A stretch of 64,000 nucleotides of DNA from Cyclina sinensis. Lineage: Eukaryota; Mollusca; Bivalvia; Venerida; Veneridae. Where the stretch lies: NCBI GenBank assembly GCA_012932295.1, contig JAAONU010000011.1:43278352-43342351 (forward strand). Direction: 5' to 3'. The notes under the pieces were generated by a model, which was given only the letters and a program-made list of their open reading frames with translations, did no database searches and had not been told where the DNA came from. This document shows positions 21,001 through 53,462 of the stretch, one piece after another. The position numbers and the translations under genes are program-made. Position 1 is the stretch's first letter. Each line of letters opens with the position of its first letter.

Positions 21001-22528
21001 CTGACCACAATCTTTATACAGGCAACAACAAAAAATTTAACTGGAAATTACATATATATCAATAAGTCTATATCACCCATGAAGTTTACATGATTTAACT
21101 GAGAAATAAATCCGACTATACAGAAATAGTGTAATATACATATGAAATGGAATGTACACTGATAAGTTAGGCAGCAAATCAGAACAGTTTTTTTTCTCTC
21201 TATCTCAGTCAACATTCTATGAGGTATATCTGTAAATTCAACCTACACCTGTAAATCTCTCTGCAAGTACAGTTACAACATGTGCAATCATATAGCACTC
21301 AATCTGAAAACAAATATATTGACTTTTTTATTTATGAAAAATTGAACCAGTAAGTATCATATAAATGAAACAAAAATGAACCAATAATTAAAAATTTGCA
21401 CTACAAATATGCAGTATTAAATAAATTCAAAACCATCACTCCTAACATTGGTCAGTTATTATCTTCATTTGATTAGATGCCTTTTCTGTTCACTATCTTA
21501 ACTAGCTTAAATGATTTTCACCACAAACTAACAGTATGAGGATTAAAAACACACAAAAAAACACTTCACATAACTGTTCACAGTTTTGTTACAGAAAATT
21601 CCAATATAAATGCCTTTTGTGAACCAGAATTGTAGAACATTTACCAGTTGCAGAATCATAAAAATAAACACATCTGAAACACTTCCTGAACTTACTTTGA
21701 ACTTGATGACAATTGTTACAATTTAACAGATTGAAAAACTTTCAAATAATCACTTTTATTTATTTATGAACTTAAAGCAAATGATATAAAGAGGCACTCT
21801 TCAGCCACTGAAATCACCTGTTACATTATTAAAGGTGATCTTTCATTTGTCAAGAATCCTAAAAGCTGTTACTTGGCTGGCAATGAAATGCAATTAATGC
21901 ATGATTTATGATTACCAGTTACCCAGAGTTTTTGCAGTCATAATTAACAATACACACTGAATCTTACTAGCAAGTAGAATCCAGCCATGAAATGTTAAAA
22001 CTGGCTTCATACCCTTTCCCTTTTTTATAGGACAGATTTGGTGATTCATGTACAGGAAACAGAAAATAAGAACTGTTTGTAAAGGTAACACAATTATACT
22101 AGAAACAGCTCAAGGCATTAATCCCTGCATTTAGTCTTGCTCTGAACACATTTTGTCCTGATATGAAACACGAGAAGTCAGCTGAAACAACAGGTTAGAC
22201 AAGACATAATAAATTTCATTTACAATACTGAAACAGAACTAGATTGGTCCCACATAAATTTCAACAAATTCTGAACAACAGATGTGAAATTTTCTTGAAA
22301 AAGCAGAATCAATGTGAACAGTAAAAAGAACAAAGTTTGTATATCTGAACAAATGTCTCAAAATTATTGCATATAAAAATATTCAACAGAGCTGAAAAAA
22401 GACACTATGTCAGATTTAACTGTTGTTCAACAACAACTTTTCTTTTTTAAGTCACAATTATTATGATAAACAGAACAAGCTGAATTGCACCCTTCCCCGA
22501 GCTGGCGTAGTGTGGCAGTCTTGTGAGA
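18040..22528 (-). other. Probable long 3'UTR of ZFYVE21
   Basis: From the ZFYVE21 stop down to about 18.04 kb the sequence is AT-rich and contains no splice-ready exon. On the minus strand it ends at AATAAATAAATC followed by another AATAAA (18074-18044). A roughly 4.5 kb 3'UTR is inferred; one interspersed repeat lies inside at 20.38-20.61 kb. Confidence 0.4.
20380..20612. repeat. Interspersed repeat with GGGCAATAACTC and GGACGGACAAAGCGG tail
   Basis: Begins near TATGCCCTGGACAAAAATA, includes GGGCAATAACTCAAAAATT, and ends in GACGGACAACGGATGGACGG and CTTCGGGGAGCATAAAA. This is a recurrent family layout in the window (compare 5.3-5.8 kb). Confidence 0.65.
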
Positions 22529-43163
<20,635 letters not shown>

Positions 43164-43799
43164 TTTTGTTGCATGTATATTCGGCTTTCCCCGGCTCGGG
43201 TCGGCTAAAATCCGTTCTCAAATAAAAGTCCGGGAAAGCCTTGGTATGATTTACAGATAGTTTTCTATTACAAAGAACGCAGTAATAAGGTTCATTAGTA
43301 TTACTAATTAAAAGAGGTCTTAATGTTGTGTGTAGGTTTCGTATGTTGGAATCGAAAGCATTCCACAACTTATATGTGTTAAGTTAGCAAATGAAGAATG
43401 CAGGATCCTACTAGAGTTATAATGCGTTGCCTTGTTTGAATAATGTCTGGACCGATTTTGATTCGTTGGGAATCATTTCGTATTTTCTATCAACAACAAA
43501 AAAAAGCACATCATCTTCTGATTGATAAATGCTATTACTTTAACAGGACCTGCACTGCATAGCTTTTTCTTTTTTTTTCTTTTTTTTAAATACAGAAATA
43601 CGTACAGATCTATTTTCGAGGAATAAAATCACCAGTTCAGTTTATGATCAGAGCTCAAAAATGGTACCTGCATAATGGCGGCTAGAAATAGTCCTCAGTT
43701 TTCTTGGTTCTTCTTCACATTCCCATCCTTCTTCCAAGTAGTATCACATTAAAATCCGACGTCTGTGCGTTTGCAGGTTGGTGCAGGAGCGCTCCGTGT

Positions 43800-45440
43800 T
43801 TTTTAGTTCTCAAAAACACGGCGTATACAATTAACCGTACATATCATATACTTTATAAGTAAGAATTTCCACAGGATGGACAGCGAGCGAACTGCACTGA
43901 AGCAGTATCGCGTGAGGCAGTGTTGACCATGGCTGCACCGTAGAGAACTTCGGTCAGTATGCACGTGCAAATCATAAGAGGGAAGAAGCGAACTGTTTCC
44001 AGCGTTACATTGTCATTTATAGAGGCACTGTAATAGGAGAAAGTACCGCGAAAGCGGGCATTTGCTCTGTTTAGAGCATTCACGTGCAATGGCTGTAGCT
44101 CGGTAACGCATGGCCCGATTTTCTTGAAAATTGTATCAAATTAAAATTGATGCTACGAGCAAATGTTTAAGACCACCTCGACGTCTGTGCGTACGCAGGT
44201 TGGTGCAATAGAGCTCCGCGTTTACAATTTACCTTACATATCATATACTATAAATTTAAGTAAGCATTTCCACAGGATGGACAGCGAGCGAACTGCACTG
44301 AAGCAATATCGTGTGAGAAATGGTTGACCATGGTTGCACCGTTGAGAACTACGGTCAGTATGCACGTGCAAATCACAAGAAAGAATGAGCGAACGGTTTT
44401 CCAGTGTTACATTGTAATTCATAGAGGCACTGTAATAGAAGAAAGTACCGCGAAAGCGGGAATTTGCTTTGTTTAGAGCACTCACTTGCAATGGCTGTTG
44501 CTCGGTAACGCATGGCCCGATTTTCTTGAAAATTGTATCAAATTAAAATTGATGCTACGAGCAAATGTTTGAGACCACCTCGACGTCTGTGCGTACGCAG
44601 GTTGGTGCAGAAGAGCTCCGTGTTTTTGAGTTCTCAGAAACACGGCGATACAATTTACTGTACCTATCATATACTATATAAGTAAGCATTTCCTCAGGAT
44701 GGACAGCGAGAGAACTGCACTAAAGCAATATCTTGTAAGAAAGTGTTTACCATGTTTGCACCGTTGAGAACTTCGGTTAGTATGAACGTGCAAATCACAA
44801 GAAGGAAGGAGCGAACTTTTTCCAGCGTTACATTGTCATTTATAAAGGCACTGTAATAGAAGAAAGTACCACGAAAGCGGGAATTTGCTCTGTTTAGAGC
44901 ACTCACTTGCAATGGCTGTAGCTCGGTAATGCATGGCCCGAATTTCTAGCAAGTAGTATCAAATTAAAACTGCCGCTACGGGCAAACATTTGTAACCACT
45001 CGTACGTCTGTGCGTTTGCAGGTTGGTGCAGGAGAGCTACTCAAATACACGGCGTATACAAATTATCATACATATCGTAAACTATATAAGTATGCATTTC
45101 CTCAGGATTGACAGCGAGCGAACTGCACTGAAGCAATATCGTGCGAGGTGTTGACCATTGCTTCACCGAAGAGAACTTCGGTTAGTATTAATGTGCAAAT
45201 CACTAGAGGGAAGGAGCTACCAGTTCCTAGCGTGATATTTACCTACATAGAGGCATTGTAATTGAAGAAATTACCTCGAAAATACTGTTTCCAGCGTTAC
45301 ACTGACATTTATAGAGGCATTGTAATAGAAGATAGTACCGCGAAAGCGGGAATTTGCTCTGTTTAGAGCTTTCACTTTCAATGTCTTTAGCTCGGTAACG
45401 CATGTCCCGATTTTCTTTCAAGTAGTATTAAATTATTAAA
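43800..45440. repeat. Array of ~410 bp satellite-like units upstream of ZFYVE21
   Basis: Four units are marked by TTTCCACAGGATGGACAGCG or variants near 43866, 44268, 44691 and 45097. Each continues GAACTGCACTGAAGCA, TACCGCGAAAGCGGG and GCTCGGTAACGCATGGCCCG. A fifth unit continues at 46926-47470 after an insertion. Minus-strand open frames recur in each unit but carry changes and match nothing known; they are treated as noncoding. Confidence 0.85.
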
Positions 45441-45460
45441 TGGGTGTTCAGTGGAACATT

Positions 45461-46925
45461 TGTGTCGCCCTTGGGTACTCTGTTAGAATAACTTAATAGG
45501 TAAACAAGAGCCTGCTGGAAAAGACAGCATGCTAGTCAAAGTACAGCAAGACCTGTCCACAGACAGCATGCTCCACTTTTCTCAGTGCTGGATAATTAAT
45601 TATAAGCCAACTTAAACAAGAGGTCCAAGTGAAAAAAATTGAGTGGGGGAGGGCAAATACCTAGTCATACAAGATGAAAAACAAATTTGGTTCAAGCACT
45701 TATGTATTTAAAAAAAATCGAGCCCCTGCGAGGGGGAGGATGGGAAGTCAAGTACCTATGTATTAAAAAAAAATATACCATTGGGAGGGGGGGGGGGGGT
45801 GAGGTGACTGGTTTGGGTGGTGGATGGGGAGTTCAGTATCTATGTATTAAAAAAATTGGGCCGGGGGGGAGTGTTTAGTTGGGGGGGAGGGAGGATGGAA
45901 GTCAAGTACCTATGTATTAAAAAAAATCGGACCCTGGGGGTGAGGGGGGGGGGGGGGGGGTTGACAGGTTGAGGGATGGATGGGGAGTCAAGTACCTATG
46001 TATTAAAAAAAATTGGGGGGTGGGGGGTTTGAGGACGGATGGGGAGTCAAGTACCTATGTATTAAAAAAAACAGGCGGGGAGGAGTGTAAAAAAATGGGG
46101 CGGGGGCGGGTCCCCATGCAGATGGGACGGTGGGGGGAGTACTTACCCATCTCATGTCAGTTAATATTTTATTTCTAGGCTAAAGAAGTTTTTTCCTATA
46201 TATAAGTATAAGCAAAATCAAGTGACCCCTGGGGATGGGGCTAACTGTGACCCCAGGGACATGGGTACCAACAATCTTTACAGGGGTTTTGCTGGTGATT
46301 AAGTATTCCAAGTTTGAATGGAATATCTTTAACACTTTTTGAGACATGGACATAAAGAAAAAGGTTAACCAAGAAATTTTAAATTGAGAAAGGGGCATAA
46401 CATTGCAAAAATAAATTTGAGGGTTATCTGCCCTTGAGAAATGGTGTTGTCTTAAGTGATACAATTGTAAGTATTACAATTGGAAAGTTTGATGAAGAAA
46501 TATTAAGAAATTGCATAGTTATAGCCAATGTTAAGTTTTCATGACAAAATCCAAGTACAAAAAGGGGCATAACTCTGTCAATTGTGACCTTGACCTACAG
46601 ATTTTGGCATCATCACGACCCTGTTGTTGTAAGCAATATAATTTGAAAGTTTGATGACGAAATGTTAAGAAATGGCAAAGTTATTGCCAACGTTAAGTTT
46701 TCATGACAAAATCCAAGTACAAAAAGGGGCATAACTCTGTCAAATGTGACCTTGACCTAAAGATTTTGGCATCATCCCGACCCTGTTGTCATAAGCAATA
46801 CAATTTGAAAGTTTGATAAGATAATGTTTAGAAATGGCAAAGTTATAGCCAACGTTAAGTTTTCGTGACGGACCGACGGACAAAGCGATCCCTATGTATC
46901 GCCGTTTCTTCGAAAGGGCGACACA
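45461..46925. mobile_element. Insertion bounded by TGTGTCGCCCTT inverted ends, inside the 410 bp array
   Basis: TGTGTCGCCCTT (45461-45472) and AAGGGCGACACA (46914-46925) form the ends. The interior joins G-rich modules (45.6-46.15 kb, shared with 32.75-33.35 kb), a TGACCCCTGGGGATGGGGC module, and two or three ~165 bp units with AAAAGGGGCATAACTCTGTC and TGACCTTGACCTA. It closes with GACGGACCGACGGACAAAGC. Array sequence resumes directly after it. Confidence 0.75.
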
Positions 46926-47475
46926 AAAATTGACGTAACGAGCAAACGTTTCAGATGTCCCCAATTCTCTGAGTTTACAGGTAAGTGCAATTTGCCGAAC
47001 ATATCATATACAAATAAGTATGCATTTCTACAGGATGGACATCGAGCGAACTGCACTGAAGCAATATCGTGTGAGAAAGTGTTGACCATGGCTGCACCGT
47101 AGAGAACTTCGGTCAGTATGCACGTGCAAATCAAGAAGGAAGGTGCGAACTGTTTCCACCGTTACATTGTCATATATAGAGGCATTGCAATAGGATAAAT
47201 TACCGCGAAAGCGGCAATTTGCTCTGTTTAGAACACTCACCGGCAATGGCTGTAGTTCGGTTACGGATGGGCCGATTTTCTTGCAAATATTTTCATATTA
47301 AAATTGACGCCACAAAGAATCGTTTGAGGATCTTTCGACGTCTGTGCCTATTCAGGTTTATGTTGGAGATTTCAGTGTTTTTGAGTTCTCAAAACATGTC
47401 GTATACAGTTTACCGTATATCCTATATACTATATATGTCAGTAGTTCCGCAGGATGGACAGCGAGCGAACTTCAA
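46926..47475. repeat. Fifth and partial sixth unit of the 410 bp array
   Basis: Resumes with ATTGACGTAACGAGCAAACG and continues through TTTCTACAGGATGGACATCG (near 47024) to a second GCAGGATGGACAGCGAGCGA near 47450, where the array stops. Confidence 0.8.
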
Positions 47476-47590
47476 AATCTTAGTTAAATCTCCTTGTGGC
47501 CTGCTGACTAAAATATTGAAAATACAACTTTTCCCTAATTCATGCTAATTAAAATAGCATCAAATATCAAACAAGCAAAGCATCCCTTAA

Positions 47591-48023
47591 AGGTGCTGTG
47601 CTCCAGATGACACAAAAAAGAAAGTTTACTTGTATTATAAATTTCTAGTGATATTTATGACTAATGCTTAAAAACTGACTAACTGACAAAAAATAAGTCA
47701 GGTAATCACATTATAAATTGATTTTTTTCCTTTCATAGTGCTATACCGTAACGCGACGGTATAACTATATTGTATAAGATTTAAAGTAAACAATACTTAT
47801 TTCGCATGCGGCGATAGTGGTGACAGTTAAAGCCTTGTTAACATTTTGGTAACATGAGGATCCAGAGTTCAAATCCGGCTGGAGCGAATATATTTTTTTT
47901 TTGTTCTATTTTGACTTTTATAATCAGTTTTGAAGTAAAATGTCATGTTGTTATTATCTCTTGGCATCTAGATATTTAATTTAAGTAAAAAACAGTTTTA
48001 TATCTAATCTGGAGTTCAGCCTC
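47591..48023. mobile_element. TTAA-flanked MITE, copy 1 (433 bp)
   Basis: Flanked by TTAA at 47587-47590 and 48024-48027. The ends AGGTGCTGTGCTCCAGAT and ATCTGGAGTTCAGCCTC are inverted repeats. The interior holds TACCGTAACGCGACGGTAT and a polymerase III B-box-like GAGTTCAAATCC near 47870. A TTAA target is characteristic of piggyBac-type insertion; that assignment is inference. No coding capacity. Confidence 0.87.
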
Positions 48024-48182
48024 TTAAAGGCAAATCCCTTGTTGTGTTCTTTAATTAACCAAGAAAATAAGAGAGTCGTATCCTGAAGTAGATCAGGTTA
48101 ATAAAACTGAATTTGAAACTTTCTTCTAATAAGTAGTTGTCGTGCTACGTATTAATATTTTAGAGAGAGTGCTTGCATCCGT

Positions 48183-48206
48183 GCGTGCGCGCGTGTGTGT
48201 GTGTCA
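48183..48206. repeat. (GT)n / GCGC simple repeat
   Basis: Alternating purine-pyrimidine run GTGCGTGCGCGCGTGTGTGT, able to form Z-DNA. It lies 160 bases from TTAA MITE copy 1. Confidence 0.7.
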
Positions 48207-48640
48207 GCTCTTTAAAAATCATAAGCCGGTCATCTGACCAAATTGACATCTCATACTAAAACAATAGATAAAAATGCTTTAATCAGATGTTTATTTTATA
48301 ATATTATTTATGTTGTACAGTGTGTTTTAATGGACAGATCTATGGTACAACTATGACACAATGTTAATGGTTAACAGTATGATGGTATAGCTATAATGTT
48401 ACATGGGACTAGTTTTTGTAACACTGAATCATCATGGAAAGGAAAAGTTAAAGTTTATAGGAGTTTCAAAATGGTCAAGAAAATCTTTTCACTGTACCAT
48501 GTACCACTGAGAAAGTGTAAAAAAGCAAAATCAGGTGCAGTTTAATGATAACATGTTGCTCAACAATTTTGTTGATACCACTCAATACTCTTGAGACATC
48601 CCTTTTCGCTATTTAAATTTAAATCTAACCATTTGCTATC

Positions 48641-49560
48641 ATGGTACGGCTGACCCAAGTACAGAGGGGTCATGCTATTGCATTGTTATTGGAAGGTTAA
48701 CAGCAACAACAGGTTGCTAGGCAATTTGGTGTGAACATTTCCACCAATAAACGACTTGTCAGACGCCTGGATGAAATTGGAACCGTTGCGGACCGTCCTA
48801 AATCGGGACGTCCCCGTGTGACGACGCCACGTCAAGACAAGACTATACGTCTTGCCCACCTTAATCGCCACCCTACTGCAACCGAAATAGCTGTTAATAT
48901 TGTGGGCAATCATAATCGCCACATTCATGCACAAACTGTAAGAAACCGACTCCGCGATCACGGTCTGCGATCTCGTCGTCCTTTAGCTTGGTTGACAGCT
49001 CATGCTCCAAGATTGTTCCCAATGCATCGATGGAGACGAGTGTTTTTTACAGATAAGGCTTTGTTCATTCTGTTTCGTTCTGTTTCGTGTATATCGACGT
49101 CGTGGTGAACGTTTTGAAGACGCTTGCGTTCTTGAAAAGGATAATTATGTCTGGGGCGGTCCGGTCATGGTCTGGGGAGGGATTTCGCACAGGGTAAAGT
49201 CACCGTTAACTGTGATAGATGGGAATTTAACTGCTGTAAGATATAGGGATGTGCAACAGCACAACCTGATCTTTCTGATTGACAATGCCCGGCCCCATTT
49301 AGGGTTTGTCGAGACTTTCTGGCAAAACATAACATTAACCGACTCGACTGGCCGCCGTACAGTCTAGATTTGTCCCCAATTGAACATCTTTGGGATGAAC
49401 TGGACAGGATGGTGAGGAGGCGTCAGAATACCCCGCTACTCTTGGTGAACTCAGAACTGCTTTGTTGGAGGAGTGGAATAATACTCCCAAGAGAATGACA
49501 AATGCACTTAATATGAACTCCATTCCTAGGACAATCAGAGCCGCGACAAATGCGCGAGGG
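48641..49560 (+). pseudogene. Dead Tc1-type transposase gene
   Basis: ATG at 48641 opens MVRLTQVQRGHAIALLLEG, then a TAA stops the frame at codon 20. The helix-turn-helix region continues (VARQFGVNISTNKRLVRRL and DRPKSGRPRVTT). The catalytic blocks are FFTDKALF (first Asp), FLIDNARPH (second Asp) and DLSPIEHLWDELDR (last acidic residue), each in a different frame. A 10-base direct duplication (TCTGTTTCGT) near 49068-49087 causes one shift, and a dozen residues before the second Asp are missing. Inactive. Family membership is clear; the terminal repeats of the element were not identified with confidence. Confidence 0.85.
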
Positions 49561-49782
49561 GGGGGGGGGGGGCATACGAGATATTGAAGAGCGAGACGAT
49601 TTCATTTTGTATTTAGAGGGGTACCATCAAATACTCGTGAATTACTGGTAGGAATCTAATGAAATTTGGATAATTTGACTAAAGATTAATTGTTAATCTG
49701 ATATAAACTGTCTTTAGAGCATTCAGATATTTATAAGTTATATACCCAGAAAGTTGACCCTGCGTTACTTTTTTGGTTGAGT

Positions 49783-49918
49783 CAGGGCCTTAATTTAGAA
49801 ATTAAGGCCCTGGTTGAGTATAGTCTCACTATTTCGCCTCCGAAGGTGAACCCATTTTACAATCTGATATTTTATTGTTGTTCACCTTCTAAAAATATCA
49901 GAATTATAAAATGGGTTC
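49783..49918. repeat. Two adjacent hairpins
   Basis: 49783-49812 is a near-perfect 30-base palindrome (CAGGGCCTTAATTT mirrored). 49848-49918 pairs GAACCCATTTTACAATCTGA with its inverse, and the internal GAAGGTGAAC / GTTCACCTTC offers a competing stem. Possibly ends of small foldback elements. Confidence 0.7.
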
Positions 49919-50287
49919 AACACTTTAAGCTTAATTAATTAAGCTAGGTTGAGTATAGTGTTTTCTCTAACATGAACGCATCAGTAGTTTTAAGTGCCCC
50001 TTTCTGCATGGTTTCATTTTTGTTTTTTCAATCAGAGACCTTTATTACAGAAGCATATCTAGCCACCGCAAAGGAATCTTCAGTAAAACTCATGATCCAG
50101 ATTTGATTGCCTGATTAAAGAAGCAATGGTGCAATTCTGTTTCACCTCTAGTAATTATCTGCCGCTTATGAGGCACACATTCAATTAGGATAATCCATTA
50201 AATGGATTATGCAGTGATGCAATATTTTAATGACCAATCAACACAGGGTTAATCAAGGCAGGGTATTTCACACATCGCTTCCTTTAA

Positions 50288-50717
50288 AGGGGCTGTGCTC
50301 CAGATGACAAAAAAAGAAAGTTTTCTTGTATTATAAATTTCTTGTAATATTTATGACTAATGCTTAAAAAATAACTTACTGACAAAAAATAAGTCAAATA
50401 ATTACATTATAAATTGTTTTTTTCCCTTTCAAACTGCTATACCGTAACGCGACGGTATAACTATATCGTATAAGATTTAAAGTAAATATCTGTAATATCA
50501 CATGCGGCGATAGTGGTGACAGCAAAAGCGTTGGAAATATTTTGTTAACATGAGGGTCCAGAGTTCAAATCAGGCTGGAGCGAAAATATTTTTTTTATTC
50601 TATTTTGACTTTTATAATCAGTTTTGAAGTAAAATATTATGTTGTTATAATCTCACGGCATCTAAATATATAATTTATGAAAAAAATTTTTTATGTCAAA
50701 TCTGGAGTACAGCCTCT
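50288..50717. mobile_element. TTAA-flanked MITE, copy 2 (430 bp)
   Basis: Flanked by TTAA at 50284-50287 and 50718-50721, same orientation as copy 1, with ends AGGGGCTGTGCTCCAGAT and ATCTGGAGTACAGCCTCT. Internal blocks GCGGCGATAGTGGTGACAGC and GAGTTCAAATCAGGCTGGAG are kept. High similarity to copy 1 is clear by eye. Confidence 0.88.
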
Positions 50718-50721
50718 TTAA

Positions 50722-53385
50722 TAAGAAGATAATTATTAGGTACGTTTAAGGCAATACTCAAAAACATTAAACTTAAGCATGTTTTAATGCCGTTTTTTTT
50801 CCAAACATGTTTATATTTACTGCAAACAACTGCAACTGAGATCTATAATTCTACTATAACAAAACAAAAACAAGAAAATATTTAATTTTGTCATACATTT
50901 TATTTCAGAAATTCCATTTAACTGTGATACTCGCCTTTTTCAAAATGGCTAATCAGTCCAGTATACTGATAAATGGCTTAATACACAAAGCAATTGCAAT
51001 TGAAGGGCAGTAACTTCAGTGTTATTAAAATTTTGGAATGCAACATTGTAAATATTCTTATTTCCCATATCCCATGTTCATATGCATACAAAACTGTTAT
51101 TCGATGTCCATCAATTGGTTGCATAACTCTTATAGTCTAAAATTAATGGGGGGCGTTCTGACCAAACATATTTTTTTGGTTTTTAAATTTTCATACATTT
51201 AAAGTAGGTGAAATGAAGCTTCTGTAGATTGGTTATAATTCATCATAAATTTTATCAATGTGTTCTACTGTAAGAATAAAGTAAGGGTCAACAAACAGTT
51301 TTGCAGACCTTAGAAAAGTGATACTGACATTTTATATTATACATCCTGCCATAATAATTTAATCTGCTAAAAACAATGCAGGCGGAAATGCATACTGAGA
51401 GATAATGACAATAAAACCGGTTAATAATGACTTGCAGTATTTTCACAACAGTCTAGTTTTATGCTTAACGAAATAGTATCAAATAACAGAAGATGATCTG
51501 AGATTCCATCATTAGACAGAAATTGACAGAAATAATGAAACCACTATGTATATCACGTGTCATACTGAGGCAAGTAAAAATTTAATTGGGATCAATTTAC
51601 AAGTTGTAGGAATATATTGTAATGCAAGTTCACATGTCAAATTTCATTAGCCTTTTTTTTTGTTTATAAAATTTTGTAGGATACTTAATGTAATTTATAG
51701 AACTTTTTTCTCAGACCTGTTTTAATACTGAAAGATATTAGTTTTAAAATTTTACATCGATTGGGAAGCAAGTTCTTGCGACCTATATTAATCCCTCTCG
51801 ATGACTGCTTCCTGGGCTAACTAAGGCAACAGCAAATCAAAACTTTTTCTAGCTCTTGAAACACTTTACAGTTTGGAAGTCAGTACGAATGAAACAGTAA
51901 GAAAATATCTTCGCATATGTATGTAAAATGACAAGTAAAACTGAAGCTGAGGTCAATATATAGTTTTTTCCAATCTGTGAAATTTGATATCAACTTTGAA
52001 CTGTCCTTGATTATTGTAACATTTTTGGGGTTGGCCAAACTATACATTGACCTCAGTATCAGACTTTACTTTTTTAATCAGATCATGAGATGTCAGAACT
52101 TTGAACTGTCAAAATTGTTTCCAAAGTATCATCAAGCTTACATATCACCAACATTTTAGCATTTGAGAAATAAATTCAAGAAGTGTATGATAACAAAAAC
52201 AGTACATAAATACACAACATCCACAGTAAGGCTAAATATAATGGTCCCATATTCCACCAATCAATCAATTAAATATTACATACACATATTATATACTGTG
52301 TAATCCTTTAAATATACATGTCATGTTTAAACAAAGCAATGCTGAGCAACATCACATGAGATCACATAGGACCACTTCAGTAAACCACACATCCCACTCC
52401 AGGAGGGCAAAATAAAGAAATTCTGTCAGGAGTGGTCTCTCTTTTTTTCAGGGTCTTTTTCTGTCAAGTAAACTTTTAAAGAGGGTTGGTCCAGTTTGTT
52501 ACTGCCTTCTTGGGATAGGTCATATGTTTTACAGGAATGGCCCTTAGACAAGATCTATGATTAATTCATATCTAGCAAGATGATTTCAATACTGGTGTCT
52601 GTGTAAATGCAACTTGTATATCTATATATCCTCTAGCATGAGGCCAGTAATAATATAATTCAATGAAGTTACTTACTACTCTATTAACATCTAACTTATG
52701 CATTTATCTGCAAACAAAATTTGGCTAACTGAACTAATACAGTATAACTTTCTCGCAAAATTTCCCCACTATATCTAGCAAAAGAATATATTCTTAAATG
52801 GTTTTAACTGGTGTAGTACTAAATTAACACTATATCACATACACAACAGAATAAATGTTGTTATTTGCAGGCTAATTATAACAATTGCAGATTATTCATA
52901 ACAGTATAACAAACATAGTATAGCACTTGTAAAAGAAGCTTAAAGTTCCTGATGCAGCACCTTCAGTCATCTGTCTAGTATCAGGAAAATGTTCTTGATA
53001 ATTCTGTACCCTTCCTATAACTAGTAAAAATCTTCAAATATGACCAAACAAAAGAAATGAAGATTCAAACATAACCAATTAATTCAGCGAGAACATTCCT
53101 ACTTATAAGGCACATTTTCAGAACTCAAAACACAGATTCAACAAGAAAGTAAGCATCCTAAAAAATAAGTGCATCCTATAGGAAAAGAAATATTTATCTA
53201 GGAAATAAAACAATTTCATTCTCTGATTTCAATATCAATGAGACTGGTTTCTTTTTCTCTGCGGCACAAGCTTCCTGCATTATGCGAATGATGTCAGGCA
53301 ACCCAGAATACATTATGCATTGTTACGGTCTTGTGCATACCTTCCTATAAATACAACTTCTGACAACTGCATCAGGGAACTGATT
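50722..53385. other. AT-rich noncoding sequence
   Basis: No exon or clear repeat family is seen, and open frames are short. The texture resembles the proposed ZFYVE21 3'UTR, so part could be a distant 3'UTR of the CIPC-like gene, but this cannot be shown from the sequence. Confidence 0.35.
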
Positions 53386-53387
53386 CT

Positions 53388-53462
53388 TTGGCACAGTGGT
53401 TAGTGTTAGTCTTTGATGCTCTAAGATCGGAGTTAGAATACCACTCTGGGTTGTGTATTTAA
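53388..53462 (+). repeat. Degenerate tRNA-like SINE head
   Basis: TTTGGCACAGTGGTTAGTG resembles a tRNA A-box region, and GGAGTTAGAATACCACTC some 35 bases later resembles a damaged B-box (GGTTCGAATCC). Likely a decayed tRNA-derived SINE. Confidence 0.45.

Noticed and set aside
43853..45421. Recurring minus-strand frames starting MQVSALNRANSRFRG or similar
   Set aside because: They recur because the 410 bp unit recurs. Units differ by indels that break the frame, and no known domain or splice context is seen.
48686..48961. 91-codon minus-strand frame
   Set aside because: It is antisense to the N-terminal part of the dead Tc1 transposase.
48731..49367. Two open frames taken as separate small genes
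   Set aside because: Together they are one Tc1 transposase broken by a stop, a 10-base duplication and a deletion.
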